Source of the DNA: an uncultured Bacteroidaceae bacterium
GTDB taxonomy: Bacteria > Bacteroidota > Bacteroidia > Bacteroidales > Bacteroidaceae
Assembly: GCA_905233465.1 (NCBI GenBank)
Contig: CAJOEI010000005.1
Coordinates: 62,001 to 126,000 of the forward strand
DNA: 64,000 nucleotides
Direction: 5' to 3'
Within the stretch, counting starts at the first letter, position 1. Each line of letters starts with the position of its first letter. Shown here piece after piece: positions 39,097 to 48,900 of this stretch. The notes beneath the pieces were generated by a model. That model ran no database searches and was not told the origin of the DNA. It was given only the letters and a program-made list of their open reading frames with translations. A program made the position numbers and the translations under genes.

Positions 39097-40456
39097 ACAC
39101 GAAAATCAGAGCTATGGCTATCGGTGCCAGCCATCGCAGTACAAAGATATAACCACGAATCAGGTATTCCGGCACAGGATGGCTACCATAATTGGTCAGT
39201 TCATCACGCACAATCTGCTTATCGAGGCGCCAACCGACAAACAGCGATATGATGATGCCACCCACAGGCAGGAATATCTTTGCAGAAATAAAATCGAAGA
39301 AATCAAAAATCGACAATCTAAGGTCGAATATAGATAACCGGTAGTCTGCAAGGGGGCCGAAGCTGAGGCTGCATAACACACCCACAAGAATGCTCACTGC
39401 TGTGACAATCATCGTTGCACGGTGGCGCGTGATGCCGAAGCGCTCGATGAGGAAGGCAGTCGGCGGCTCGTGGATGGACACCATGCTTGTCAGTGCTGCC
39501 AACAAAAGCAGCAGATAGAACATAAAGGCAAAGATGCCGCCCAGCCAGGGCACGCCGGCAAAGGCCGCCTGAAAGACCTTGGGCAGGGTAATGAACACGA
39601 GTCCAGGGCCCGCATCGGGTGCTACGCCAGTGACGCTGAACACAGCGGGGAATATTATGAAACCGCTCATTATGGCCACCAACGTATCTATGAGGGCAAC
39701 ACTGCCAGCTGTCTTCACCAGACGAGCATCGTCAGTGAAATAGCTGGCGTAAGTGCACAGACAGCCCATGGCAATGCTCAGCGAGAAGAATGCCTGACCC
39801 ATAGCGCTGAGGATGACATTGGGCGTAATCTTACTGAAGTCTGGCCGTAGCAGGAAGGCTATGCCCGCTTCCGATCCTGGCATCGTGAGTGAACACACCA
39901 GCAGCACCACCATGATGACCAGCAACATGGGCATCATCAGCTTGGACGACCGCTCAATGCCGCCTTGCACTCCACGCACTATGACCAGATGACACATCAG
40001 CACCACTGCCACCATATATCCCAACGGGATGAGTGGATGGGAGGTGAAAGAGGCGAAATACTCGGTGGAATGGGCGATTTTTGTCACTTCACCCAAGCCA
40101 CTCTCAACAAGATACTTCAGGGTCCAGCCTGCCACCACGCCATAGTAGCACAGGATGAACCACGCAGTGAAGACCCCGAGATAACCCTGCAACACCCACG
40201 GAGTGCGCGGTGCGAGTATGCGATATGCATCAGCTGTGTTGGCATGTGTGCGACGACCGATGATGAACTCCGAGACCATCAGCGGCAGTCCCAACAACAA
40301 CACACACAAGATGTATATCAGGATGAATGCAGCTCCACCGTTAGCACCCACCTCAGTTGGGAAGCGCCACACGTTGCCGAGCCCTACAGCAGAGCCAGCC
40401 GAAGCCAGGATAATGCCCAATTTGCTACCAAAATTAGCACGTTGCTCTGTTTTCAT
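39083..40456 (-). CDS. NSS family transporter, tandem paralogue
   Basis: KLGIILASAGSAVGLGNVWRFPTEVGANGGAAF; paralogous along its whole length. Confidence 0.93.
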   Translation of the reverse strand: MKTEQRANFGSKLGIILASAGSAVGLGNVWRFPTEVGANGGAAFILIYILCVLLLGLPLMVSEFIIGRRTHANTADAYRILAPRTPWVLQGYLGVFTAWFILCYYGVVAGWTLKYLVESGLGEVTKIAHSTEYFASFTSHPLIPLGYMVAVVLMCHLVIVRGVQGGIERSSKLMMPMLLVIMVVLLVCSLTMPGSEAGIAFLLRPDFSKITPNVILSAMGQAFFSLSIAMGCLCTYASYFTDDARLVKTAGSVALIDTLVAIMSGFIIFPAVFSVTGVAPDAGPGLVFITLPKVFQAAFAGVPWLGGIFAFMFYLLLLLAALTSMVSIHEPPTAFLIERFGITRHRATMIVTAVSILVGVLCSLSFGPLADYRLSIFDLRLSIFDFFDFISAKIFLPVGGIIISLFVGWRLDKQIVRDELTNYGSHPVPEYLIRGYIFVLRWLAPIAIALIFVYELR

Positions 40457-40460
40457 GGTG

Positions 40461-40468
40461 CAAAAGTA
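40461..40468 (-). promoter_or_regulatory. Putative -7 element TACTTTTG, 4 nt before ATG of the NSS paralogue
   Basis: Minus strand TAGTACTTTTGCACC-ATG. Confidence 0.55.
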
Positions 40469-40595
40469 CTATTTCTTTGCGACAAGTTATTTATGAACAT
40501 CGTATTTTTGCTCTGGTAGAGTGTCATTTTCTATAGTTTTTGACCTTTTATTGAAAATAGGTGGAAAGAATTATGCTTTTCAAAGAGATTTTCTA

Positions 40596-40603
40596 TAATT
40601 TTG
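40596..40603 (+). promoter_or_regulatory. Putative -7 element TAATTTTG, 5 nt before ATG of dacB
   Basis: CTATAATTTTGTGCCC-ATG. Confidence 0.5.
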
Positions 40604-40608
40604 TGCCC

Positions 40609-41895
40609 ATGAAAGTCAAGCCAAGTCACTTACTGTCAGCCATACTCGTTTTCGCTGCCGTGGTATGCAGCGGTTGCGGTTCGGCACGCCATGCCCACCG
40701 CAATCAGCAACCGGATGTGGCGTTACAAGGGCTTAATGCGCCAACAACAGAGGCCAATGTCGACAAGAGCCACAATGCGGTGGCTGTATCAGAAGCTCCA
40801 CTTTCGCCATTAGCCGTGCTGCAGAACCAACTGACAGCATTGACACAAGATAGCATTGCTCGATTCTCGCAGTTGGGGCTGAGAGTTGTGGACCTCACTG
40901 ATGGCATCGTACTGTTCTCCTGCGGCGAGGCACAACGCATGCGTCCAGCATCGTCTGAGAAGCTGGTGACGGCAATTGCCGCACTGCATCACCTCGGACC
41001 AAACTATCGGTTCACCACATCGCTGGCTTCGACGGCAGACATTGTCGACGGCACGCTCAGGGGTGACTTGTATGTCCGTGGAGCTATGGATCCTTTGCTC
41101 ACCGCCGCCGATGTGCGCGCGCTGGCAACAAAGTTGCGTGACAGCGGTGTTCGGACGGTGCGCGGCCGCATTGTGGCCGATGCCACACTCAAGGATAAGG
41201 ACGACTACGGCTGGGGCTGGTGCTGGGATGACGACAATCCAGTGCTCTCACCTATGTTGGTCGGCGGCAAACCTGCATTGTCCACAGCTTTGCAGAATGC
41301 GCTGCGGGGTGCTGGAGTCCGCGTCACGGTGCCTGTCGTGGTCAACGGCCAGACACCAACATCAGCACGTGTGCTGGCAGCTGTGAGCCGAACGCTGACA
41401 GATGTCCTGCAGCCCATGCTCAAGCAAAGTGACAACCTGTGTGCAGAGGCCGTGTTCTACCAGCTCGGACCGACACGCGATGTGGTGGCAACGCGCATCA
41501 ACAGCCTGTTAGACAGCATCGGTTGTGATGTCAGCGGCTCTAACGTCGCCGACGGCAGCGGACTGTCACTATACAACTATCAGACAGCCAACACATTTAC
41601 CACGTTGCTGACCTTTGCCGCCTCACGGCCAGACAGCATCTTCAATCCGTTGCTGCAGGCAATGCCCATCGCTTCCGTGGACGGCACGCTGAAACGACGC
41701 ATGGCCGACACGCCTGCTGCCAACAATGTCCGCGCCAAGACCGGCAGCGTAACAGCAATTTCCACACTCGTGGGCTACACCACACAACGCAGTACAGGCC
41801 ATCTCATCGCCTTTGCCATACTCAATCAGGGCTTGCACAACATGGCTGAAGGACGGCAACTGCAAGACAAGATCTGCGCTGTGCTCAGCCAATAA
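40609..41895 (+). CDS. dacB: D-alanyl-D-alanine carboxypeptidase/PBP4-type lipoprotein
   Basis: RPASSEKLVTA, SDNLCAEA, KTGSVTAISTLVGYT. Confidence 0.88.
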   Translation: MKVKPSHLLSAILVFAAVVCSGCGSARHAHRNQQPDVALQGLNAPTTEANVDKSHNAVAVSEAPLSPLAVLQNQLTALTQDSIARFSQLGLRVVDLTDGIVLFSCGEAQRMRPASSEKLVTAIAALHHLGPNYRFTTSLASTADIVDGTLRGDLYVRGAMDPLLTAADVRALATKLRDSGVRTVRGRIVADATLKDKDDYGWGWCWDDDNPVLSPMLVGGKPALSTALQNALRGAGVRVTVPVVVNGQTPTSARVLAAVSRTLTDVLQPMLKQSDNLCAEAVFYQLGPTRDVVATRINSLLDSIGCDVSGSNVADGSGLSLYNYQTANTFTTLLTFAASRPDSIFNPLLQAMPIASVDGTLKRRMADTPAANNVRAKTGSVTAISTLVGYTTQRSTGHLIAFAILNQGLHNMAEGRQLQDKICAVLSQ

Positions 41896-41978
41896 TTCAA
41901 TTCACAATGCATAATTCACAATGCATAATTCATAATTAATTAATCGTATAATTGTCAAATCGTAAAATCGTAAAATCA
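41891..41978. repeat. Mixed ATTCATA/ATTCACA and AATCGTAA repeat tract
   Basis: aataattcaattcacaatgcataattcacaatgcataattcataattaattaatcgtataattgtcaaatcgtaaaatcgtaaaatca. Confidence 0.75.
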
Positions 41979-42782
41979 ATGAATCCTTATCTCAACTTCT
42001 CTCTCGAGGGTAAGGTAGCCCTCGTCACCGGTGCCAGCTACGGCATCGGTTTCGCCATTGCCAGCGCCTTTGCTGAGCAAGGAGCAACCATCTGCTTCAA
42101 CGACATCAACCAGGAACTCGTGGACCGCGGCCTGAAGAGTTATGCCGAGAAAGGCATCAAGGCTCACGGCTATGTTTGCGACGTAACCGACGAACCCGCT
42201 GTGCAGGCTCTCGTTGCCAAGATCAAAGCTGAAGTGGGTACCATTGACATCCTCGTGAACAACGCAGGTATCATCCGCCGCATCCCCATGCATGAGATGG
42301 AGGCTGCCGACTTCCGCCGCGTCATCGACATCGACCTCAACGCTCCGTTCATCGTCGCCAAGGCCGTGCTGCCCGACATGATGGCAAAGCGTAGCGGCAA
42401 GATCATCAACATCTGCTCGATGATGTCCGAACTGGGCCGCGAGACCGTCAGCGCCTATGCTGCTGCCAAGGGTGGCCTGAAGATGCTCACCCGTAATATC
42501 TGCTCGGAGTATGGTGAATACAACATCCAGTGCAACGGCATCGGCCCGGGCTACATCGCAACACCTCAGACTGCTCCCCTGCGCGAGCGTCAGCCGGACG
42601 GTAGCCGTCATCCCTTTGACAGCTTCATCTGCGCCAAGACTCCCGCTGGCCGCTGGCTCGACCCACAGGAGCTCACAGGTCCTGCCGTGTTCCTCGCTTC
42701 CGAAGCATCGAACGCTGTCAACGGCCACATCCTCTATGTGGATGGCGGCATACTGGCTTACATCGGCAAACAACCGAAATAA
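41979..42782 (+). CDS. SDR-family oxidoreductase, gluconate 5-dehydrogenase-like
   Basis: ALVTGASYGIGFAIA, NNAGIIRR, YAAAKGGLKMLTRN. Confidence 0.9.
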   Translation: MNPYLNFSLEGKVALVTGASYGIGFAIASAFAEQGATICFNDINQELVDRGLKSYAEKGIKAHGYVCDVTDEPAVQALVAKIKAEVGTIDILVNNAGIIRRIPMHEMEAADFRRVIDIDLNAPFIVAKAVLPDMMAKRSGKIINICSMMSELGRETVSAYAAAKGGLKMLTRNICSEYGEYNIQCNGIGPGYIATPQTAPLRERQPDGSRHPFDSFICAKTPAGRWLDPQELTGPAVFLASEASNAVNGHILYVDGGILAYIGKQPK

Positions 42783-42803
42783 ACAGTAAAGCATACAATT
42801 AGT

Positions 42804-42843
42804 GCGAGGCTGTGCCATACTTTGTGGCGCAGCCTCGTTTTTG
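42804..42843 (+). terminator. Intrinsic terminator of the SDR gene
   Basis: GCGAGGCTGTGCCATACTTTGTGGCGCAGCCTCGTTTTT. Confidence 0.85.
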
Positions 42844-42851
42844 CTTATCCT

Positions 42852-42936
42852 CAACGAATTATACGAATCACATGAATTTTATAAGCACTTGATAATTACA
42901 CATATACAATATTAGTGTGATTCGTATTATTCGTTG
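42852..42936. repeat. 21-bp inverted repeat pair (42852-42872 / 42916-42936, 1 mismatch) around 43 nt
   Basis: CAACGAATTATACGAATCACA ... TGTGATTCGTATTATTCGTTG. Confidence 0.85.
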
Positions 42937-43020
42937 CGTAACGAAAATTTCGGCTATGTATCAGCATATCATCATGGCGATAACAGCACATTCTCCGCAG
43001 GTTAATTGTTCATTCTCCGC

Positions 43021-43123
43021 ATGTTTCTTTGAGTCCATGTGCGCGGACTCATGAGTCCACGCACATGGGCTCATGAGTCCACGCACATGGACTCAAGAGT
43101 CCGCGCACATGGACTCAAAGAAA
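43021..43123. repeat. Mini-palindrome array, copy B (102/103 identical to 27227-27329)
   Basis: Aligned by eye; the only difference is 43103 G versus 27309 A. Confidence 0.95.
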
Positions 43124-43294
43124 TGACCGGATAATGATGTTTATTTCACTTGGGGAATCATCAACATTGTCCGGATGTGTATAGAATTAATGCTGGATCA
43201 TGAAAAAATGGCCACTAACCTCACGGTCAATGGCCATCATGAAATAAATACGAATATTCAAAAATGCTATGGACTCAGAAATGATTCGCTCTCA

Positions 43295-43549
43295 TCAACC
43301 GAGTTTGTTGATATAGTGAGCGAGCTTGGACTTCAGGTTAGAAGCCTTGTTCTTGTGGATGATGTTTACCTTTGCCAGCTTGTCAAGCATCTTCTGCACG
43401 GCAGGCAGCTGCTTCTCAGCTTCGGCCTTGTCCTTTGTGGCACGCAGCTGACGCACAGCCACACGCATCTTGCGAGCATAGTAGCGGTTGTGTAGACGAC
43501 GCTTCTGCTCTTGGCGAATTCTCTTCAGTGAAGACTTATGGTTTGCCAT
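43295..43549 (-). CDS. rpsT: 30S ribosomal protein S20
   Basis: [35 protein letters not shown]. Confidence 0.95.
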   Translation of the reverse strand: MANHKSSLKRIRQEQKRRLHNRYYARKMRVAVRQLRATKDKAEAEKQLPAVQKMLDKLAKVNIIHKNKASNLKSKLAHYINKLG

Positions 43550-43593
43550 TTTGAATTACAATTTGTCTTTTTATTATTATTTTTATTCTCTTG

Positions 43594-43665
43594 TAGTCCA
43601 TAGCAGAGTCGAACTGCTCTTTAGAGAATGAAAATCTCTCGTCCTAACCGATAGACGAATGGACC
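43594..43665 (-). tRNA. tRNA-Glu (TTC)
   Basis: Minus strand GGTCCATTCGTCTATCGGTTAGGAC...GATTTTCATTC...AGTTCGACTCTGCTATGGACT. Confidence 0.92.
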
Positions 43666-43818
43666 TGACGCGTTTTGCGGGTGCAAAGGTACGCCAAAAA
43701 GGTACAATGACCAAATATTTATCAAAAAAACTTAAGAAAAACATGTTTTTTTCATCTTTTTGAGCTTCATAGTCATATTTTTTACACGCGAATAGCCACC
43801 ATTTTCATCTTTTTAAGC

Positions 43819-43826
43819 TATTTTTG
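43819..43826 (+). promoter_or_regulatory. Putative -7 element TATTTTTG, 5 nt before ATG of recO
   Basis: AGCTATTTTTGCACCC-ATG. Confidence 0.5.
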
Positions 43827-43831
43827 CACCC

Positions 43832-44542
43832 ATGATAGAGAGTCGTGGAATTGTTCTTAATGCGGTGAAATATTCTGATGACAAAGTTATCATCAACGTG
43901 CTCACTCAGGCCCAAGGCACCGTGGGCTTTGTGCTACGCCGCAACAAACGCACCACACCCGCCGTCTGGCAGCCACTAACCGTAGTCAATATCATCTGGC
44001 ACGACGGCCCGGGCAAAGCCCTCATCAAGCCGCATGAGCTCAGCGTGGCGCGGCCGTGGCGCAACATACCGTATGTGCCTCATAAAGCAGCAATTGCACT
44101 CTTTCTGGGGGAGTTCCTTGGGCATGTGTTGCGTCAGGAACCGCGTGGCGACGAGCTGGTGCAATGGTTAGAGATGTCGTTGGCATGGTTAGACGAAGCA
44201 GAGAGCGGATACGCCAACTTTCACATCGCTATGTTATTCAGGCTCAGCCGTTTCCTGGGTTTCGAACCGAATGTCAGCGACTACACCGAAGGCGCGTTCT
44301 TCGACCTTCGCGCTGCCGAGTTCGTCACGGCCCGACCTATGCACAACGACTGCCTGACAGAGGACGAAGCGGCTGTGCTGCCGCGACTCATGCGACTGGG
44401 ATATGCCGGCATGCGCCGCGTGCGTCTCAACAGTGACGCCCGACAGCGCATGCTGCAGGTGGTGATACAATACTATAGGCTGCACGTCCCTCCGTTACCG
44501 GACATCAAGAGCCTGGCTGTTCTGCATGATGTGCTGCACTGA
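43832..44542 (+). CDS. recO: DNA repair protein RecO
   Basis: GIVLNAVKYSDDKVIINVLTQAQGTVGFVLRR. Confidence 0.88.
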   Translation: MIESRGIVLNAVKYSDDKVIINVLTQAQGTVGFVLRRNKRTTPAVWQPLTVVNIIWHDGPGKALIKPHELSVARPWRNIPYVPHKAAIALFLGEFLGHVLRQEPRGDELVQWLEMSLAWLDEAESGYANFHIAMLFRLSRFLGFEPNVSDYTEGAFFDLRAAEFVTARPMHNDCLTEDEAAVLPRLMRLGYAGMRRVRLNSDARQRMLQVVIQYYRLHVPPLPDIKSLAVLHDVLH

Positions 44543-44575
44543 CATGCGGCAACCACTGCGTCTCGTAACAACTCA

Positions 44576-45859
44576 CTACTGAGGCAAGATACAATGTGGT
44601 TGGATGTGCGAGGAGCGGATGCGCCATTCTTTCGGATATAGGTTGTTGGCGCGTGAACCGATGTTCTTGGCCAGGCCCAACCGCTGACCACGGAAACAGA
44701 CTTGTACAATGCCAGTTGGGGCATCTGCCGGCAGGGTGATGGCCTCGTGTTGCAAGTATCTCACGGCCTGCTCCATCGACACATCGACCTTAGGCGCTGA
44801 CGGGTCGTCAAGTTGGTTCACAGGCAGGATGTTTAGGGCATCAGATGGACTGGATTGCCTGCGTGCGGGACGCTGACGCTGATTGGCGCGCGAAGTCGCC
44901 TGTTTGGGCCCATCTACATAGCTCAGGGCAGGCTTGCGTATGAGGGCCTCACCCTCTGTCTTGCGCACGAAGGCGATGAAGAAACCCTCGCCACGCACGC
45001 GGCCTGGCAGGAAATGATAGCAGTGCAGACGGTCATCAGCCTGCCGCGCCGCGCGCATATCACCCACTATTCCCCATTCGTCAGCAACGGGCACAGCCAT
45101 CGTCTCTCCACCGAGTTCGCGGCAGATCCATTCTACCATATCCTCGTCCTCAAAGGGGTTGAAAGTGCAAGTCGAGAAGACAAGCGTGCCGCCGCGCCTG
45201 AGGCACGGCCATATACGGCTGACGATGTCGCGCGCTGTGGCGGCACAGTCGTCCACGAGCTGCGGAGTCCATTGGCGTAAAGCCTCCTCTTCCTTTCGAA
45301 ACATCCCCTCGCCAGAGCACGGCACATCGGCAACAATCACGTCAAAGCCGTCAGCACTCACCAGCGAGCCACAGCTGTCGGCCAGCGTCGCCACGCTGGC
45401 GTTGGTCACGACAACGTTACCCACACCCCACTTGGCCATGTTCTCGGCAAGCACTTGGGCACGGGGACGAACCACCTCATTACTAACAAGCAGACAACTG
45501 TCGGGCAACAGCGAGCGCAACAGAGTGCTCTTGCCGCCTGGAGCGGCACACAGATCCAATGCAGCTGCCGGCATCATGCCGCTTGATGCCAAGATGTGCT
45601 TCAGCCCATGATGCAGAAACATCGAACTGGCTTCCTGAACATAATACGCCCCAGCATGCAGAAGCGGATCGGCTGTAAATAGAGGTCGCTCACGCAGATA
45701 CACGCCATCGGAGCACCAAGGCACACGGCCGTCGTAGCCATCAATCTGCTCCACTGCCACCGCACCGCGAGCGGGATTCAACCTGATGCTGACGCTGGCC
45801 TCGCCATCAAGCCCGGACAACAGCGCATCAACATCCCGCTGATGCCAATGCGTCAGCAT
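44576..45859 (-). CDS. RsmF/NOL1-NOP2-Sun family RNA m5C methyltransferase
   Basis: LDLCAAPGGKSTLL, DVPCSGEGMFRK, STCTFNPFEDEDMV. Confidence 0.92.
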   Translation of the reverse strand: MLTHWHQRDVDALLSGLDGEASVSIRLNPARGAVAVEQIDGYDGRVPWCSDGVYLRERPLFTADPLLHAGAYYVQEASSMFLHHGLKHILASSGMMPAAALDLCAAPGGKSTLLRSLLPDSCLLVSNEVVRPRAQVLAENMAKWGVGNVVVTNASVATLADSCGSLVSADGFDVIVADVPCSGEGMFRKEEEALRQWTPQLVDDCAATARDIVSRIWPCLRRGGTLVFSTCTFNPFEDEDMVEWICRELGGETMAVPVADEWGIVGDMRAARQADDRLHCYHFLPGRVRGEGFFIAFVRKTEGEALIRKPALSYVDGPKQATSRANQRQRPARRQSSPSDALNILPVNQLDDPSAPKVDVSMEQAVRYLQHEAITLPADAPTGIVQVCFRGQRLGLAKNIGSRANNLYPKEWRIRSSHIQPHCILPQ

Positions 45860-45912
45860 ATAATCACGATATGATGAAGGTAGATTGATGGGAAAAAGAG
45901 AGAATTAAAGAA

Positions 45913-48900
45913 CTATTCCTTGCACAGCACCTTCATGGTGCGTCCGTCAGCCGTGCGAATGATGTTCAGCCCCTTGCTCGCATTCTGTCGGCGACGGCCA
46001 TCGAGACCATAGACGACGATTGAAGATTGAGATGAAGCAGAGGCATCGACATCAAAGCTGTCATCGTCAAACGGCAAGCCCTCGACAAACGTGACCTCGC
46101 CATCCTCGTCCACAAACGCCGAGCGCAACCTCACGTGAGCAGCGCCGGCAGGAGGTGTGATATAAGCAGTATACGCCTTCAGCGTTGAGCCGCTGCCACC
46201 AAGCTTCAGCGCACCCGCACTGTTTACAATGCCATACATGCCCTCCATATCGAAAGCAGGATCATAATTGGCATGCATAACCCAACTAGCATATCCACTG
46301 TAGCCCGTCGTAGCAGCTTTCGAGCCAGCTGAGGCGGCAGTGACAGCGACATTCGACCAAGTCGGCATATCTATCGCAGATGCCAGATGGAGTATATAGG
46401 GTTCGTTAGCTTCAATGCTGCCATCCGTCACCTTAGAGAAATACAGCGTATAGCCGTCGGCCACGCTATAAGTCACCGTCTGCAACTGTGCCACCCAGTC
46501 ATCGTCGCTATCGTAGGCGGTGCCCACGATGGCCTCCACCGTTGTTTCAAACGGCAATGCTATGGTCGAGTAGCCAGACTTAAGGGTGCGGGAGAGAGTA
46601 ACACTGCTGTAAGATGAATAATTGATGACGGGAGCCATAGTCGGGTCAAGCACAAGCGCTGGCTTCACCACTTGGATGGTGTAAGTCTTGTTTAGTGCAT
46701 AGTAGTCATCCGTCTCTGCACGTGTCAACGTCACAGTCACAGTTCCTTCCTTGAGAGCAGTCAATGTAAAGGTGTTACTACCGAATGTTGCAGACACCAC
46801 CTGATTGTCACTGATAGTCAGTGCATCAGATGTTATTCTGGCATTTGTTCTAATAGTAATATCTGGATTGCCAATAGGGTATATATTGGTTCCCGATTCC
46901 AACAATGTGGTTGTCACCACTACTTCCTCCTTTTGAATAACAGTAAAGTATCTCGTGACGCTCACCTCGTTATATTTGTAGTTACCGGCCTGAGTAGCCG
47001 TAATGGCAATATTGGCACCACCAGCCTTGGCGGTCAAGGCACCTGTCGAGGCATCCACCTCCAAAGCAGAGGGGTTGCTGGAGCTATAGGTCACTGCCAA
47101 ACCGCTGGATGCCGTTGCCGTATTAGTCGTCAACACATCGTCCACTTCAAGGGTACGAGCATCGGCATCGAGGTCATTCACCCACGTCACTGTCTGGTCG
47201 TACTTCGAGACATTCACCGTCACGGTCTTTGTAGCTCCGTAGTGATAATCGTTTTCAAGCTGCGTCAGAGTGAGCGTAGCCGTACCCGCGCCCACTGCCA
47301 TTATCTTGTTGAGAGCCGCATCGAAGGTGGCCACACCGTCGTGCGACCAAGTGGCTGTGAGCGTTGCCTCGCTATTCTTGCCCGAGACCACATCCGAGAC
47401 TACATCATCCACCTTCAACGTCTGTTCACCAACAACAGCCAGTGTATTCGCACGCTTGGCTGCAGTAGCCGTTAGTGTTATCGTCTGCGAATAGAACAAG
47501 TCACCAATAGTAATAGTAGCCGTCTCCTCACCCAGTGCATTCGGGTCTGGCGTATAGGTAACAGTGAAGGTGCGAGTGCCATCCACACCGCAGATATACT
47601 CCGTTCCGCCAGGACTCGTGGCCTTCTTGTTACTCTCTACGGCTATTTCAGAGATGCTGGGCACAAAATGCGAGTTACTGCTACTGATATTGATGTTGCC
47701 ACCATTAGTCGAACTGTAGCTGACAGTAATGGTAGCAGAGGTTGCGGTAGTTCCTGTATAGACAGTGCCAAAGTTATCTCTGGAGGTGTCGTGTGACTCA
47801 CGGACATACGTCTTACGAGTTACCTTAGCATCCTTCATATATTTCACCAAGGTACCGCCAGCAGGGAAACGGAAACGAACATAACGTGCCGCCTCATCGC
47901 CCATTTCACACCAGAAATCATTGCTTTTATATCCGGCATCAAGACTATCATTATTTTGAATTTCGGTCCAATTGCTCCCATCAGTGGAGCGTTCAACATA
48001 TAGATTGTAATAGATTGTAATAGCCGTTCCTTTACAAGCATTATATGTTAAAGTCTCGCCTGGACCTGAAAGCGTGTATTGATGCATAACACCGGAACCC
48101 GTGCCATGAGAGTATTCGCTCTCATCGTAAAGAACGTAACCCACAGCTTCATCGGAGTTGTTCACTCGTATAGTGAATGAAGCGAAGCCAGCCTCGTATT
48201 TATAGGTCTCGGCCTGACGAATCTCATAGATATCTGTTCCTTGGCTGTTGCCAGCAGTGATGTTGCCACCCGAATAGGTAGTGTACGAACCACTTGTGCG
48301 ATTAACCGTTGGAGCTGGGCCACTGGTATTTGCATAGGTATAGGAGAGAGAAGCAGTAGCACCATACTTCAACTTGATATTAGTGGCACTACTGCCTGCA
48401 AGCGTAATCGAGATGGGGTTGCTGAGCTTCGTTACCGTAATGTCGTAGGTAGAACTGGTCCAAGCGGCATACTTATCGGTCTGGGCCTGTGTGAAGGTTA
48501 TCTTGGCAGTACCTGCATTCTGGGCGGTGATGACACCGTCGGCATAGGTGATAACATCGCTTCCATTATTGACGTTCGACGAAAGCACCTCATTCGTGAT
48601 GGTGCCCACAATAGCGGTAGCAATATTATTTTGACCCGTGAAAGTAACAGCAATCGTACCGTCTGGATTCGCCGTCATGGATGCAAGACTTGCTGCAAGG
48701 CCGTTAGGGATCCTAGTCACGGTGATGTTGTAGGTCTTCGAGGCAGAATAATGGGTAGTGTTGCCTGGGTCGTTGAGCGTCACTGTAGAGGTTCCGACCT
48801 TCAGCGCTGTCAGTGTAATAACATTGCCAGACTTTGATATGCCTACGACAGTGGGATCTGACGAAGTGTATGTGAAACCGGAAGTTGTATTCGCTACCGT

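Noticed and set aside
37738-40456. Tandem NSS transporters as an assembly duplication
   Set aside because: They are clearly diverged paralogues along their whole length, so a real tandem duplication
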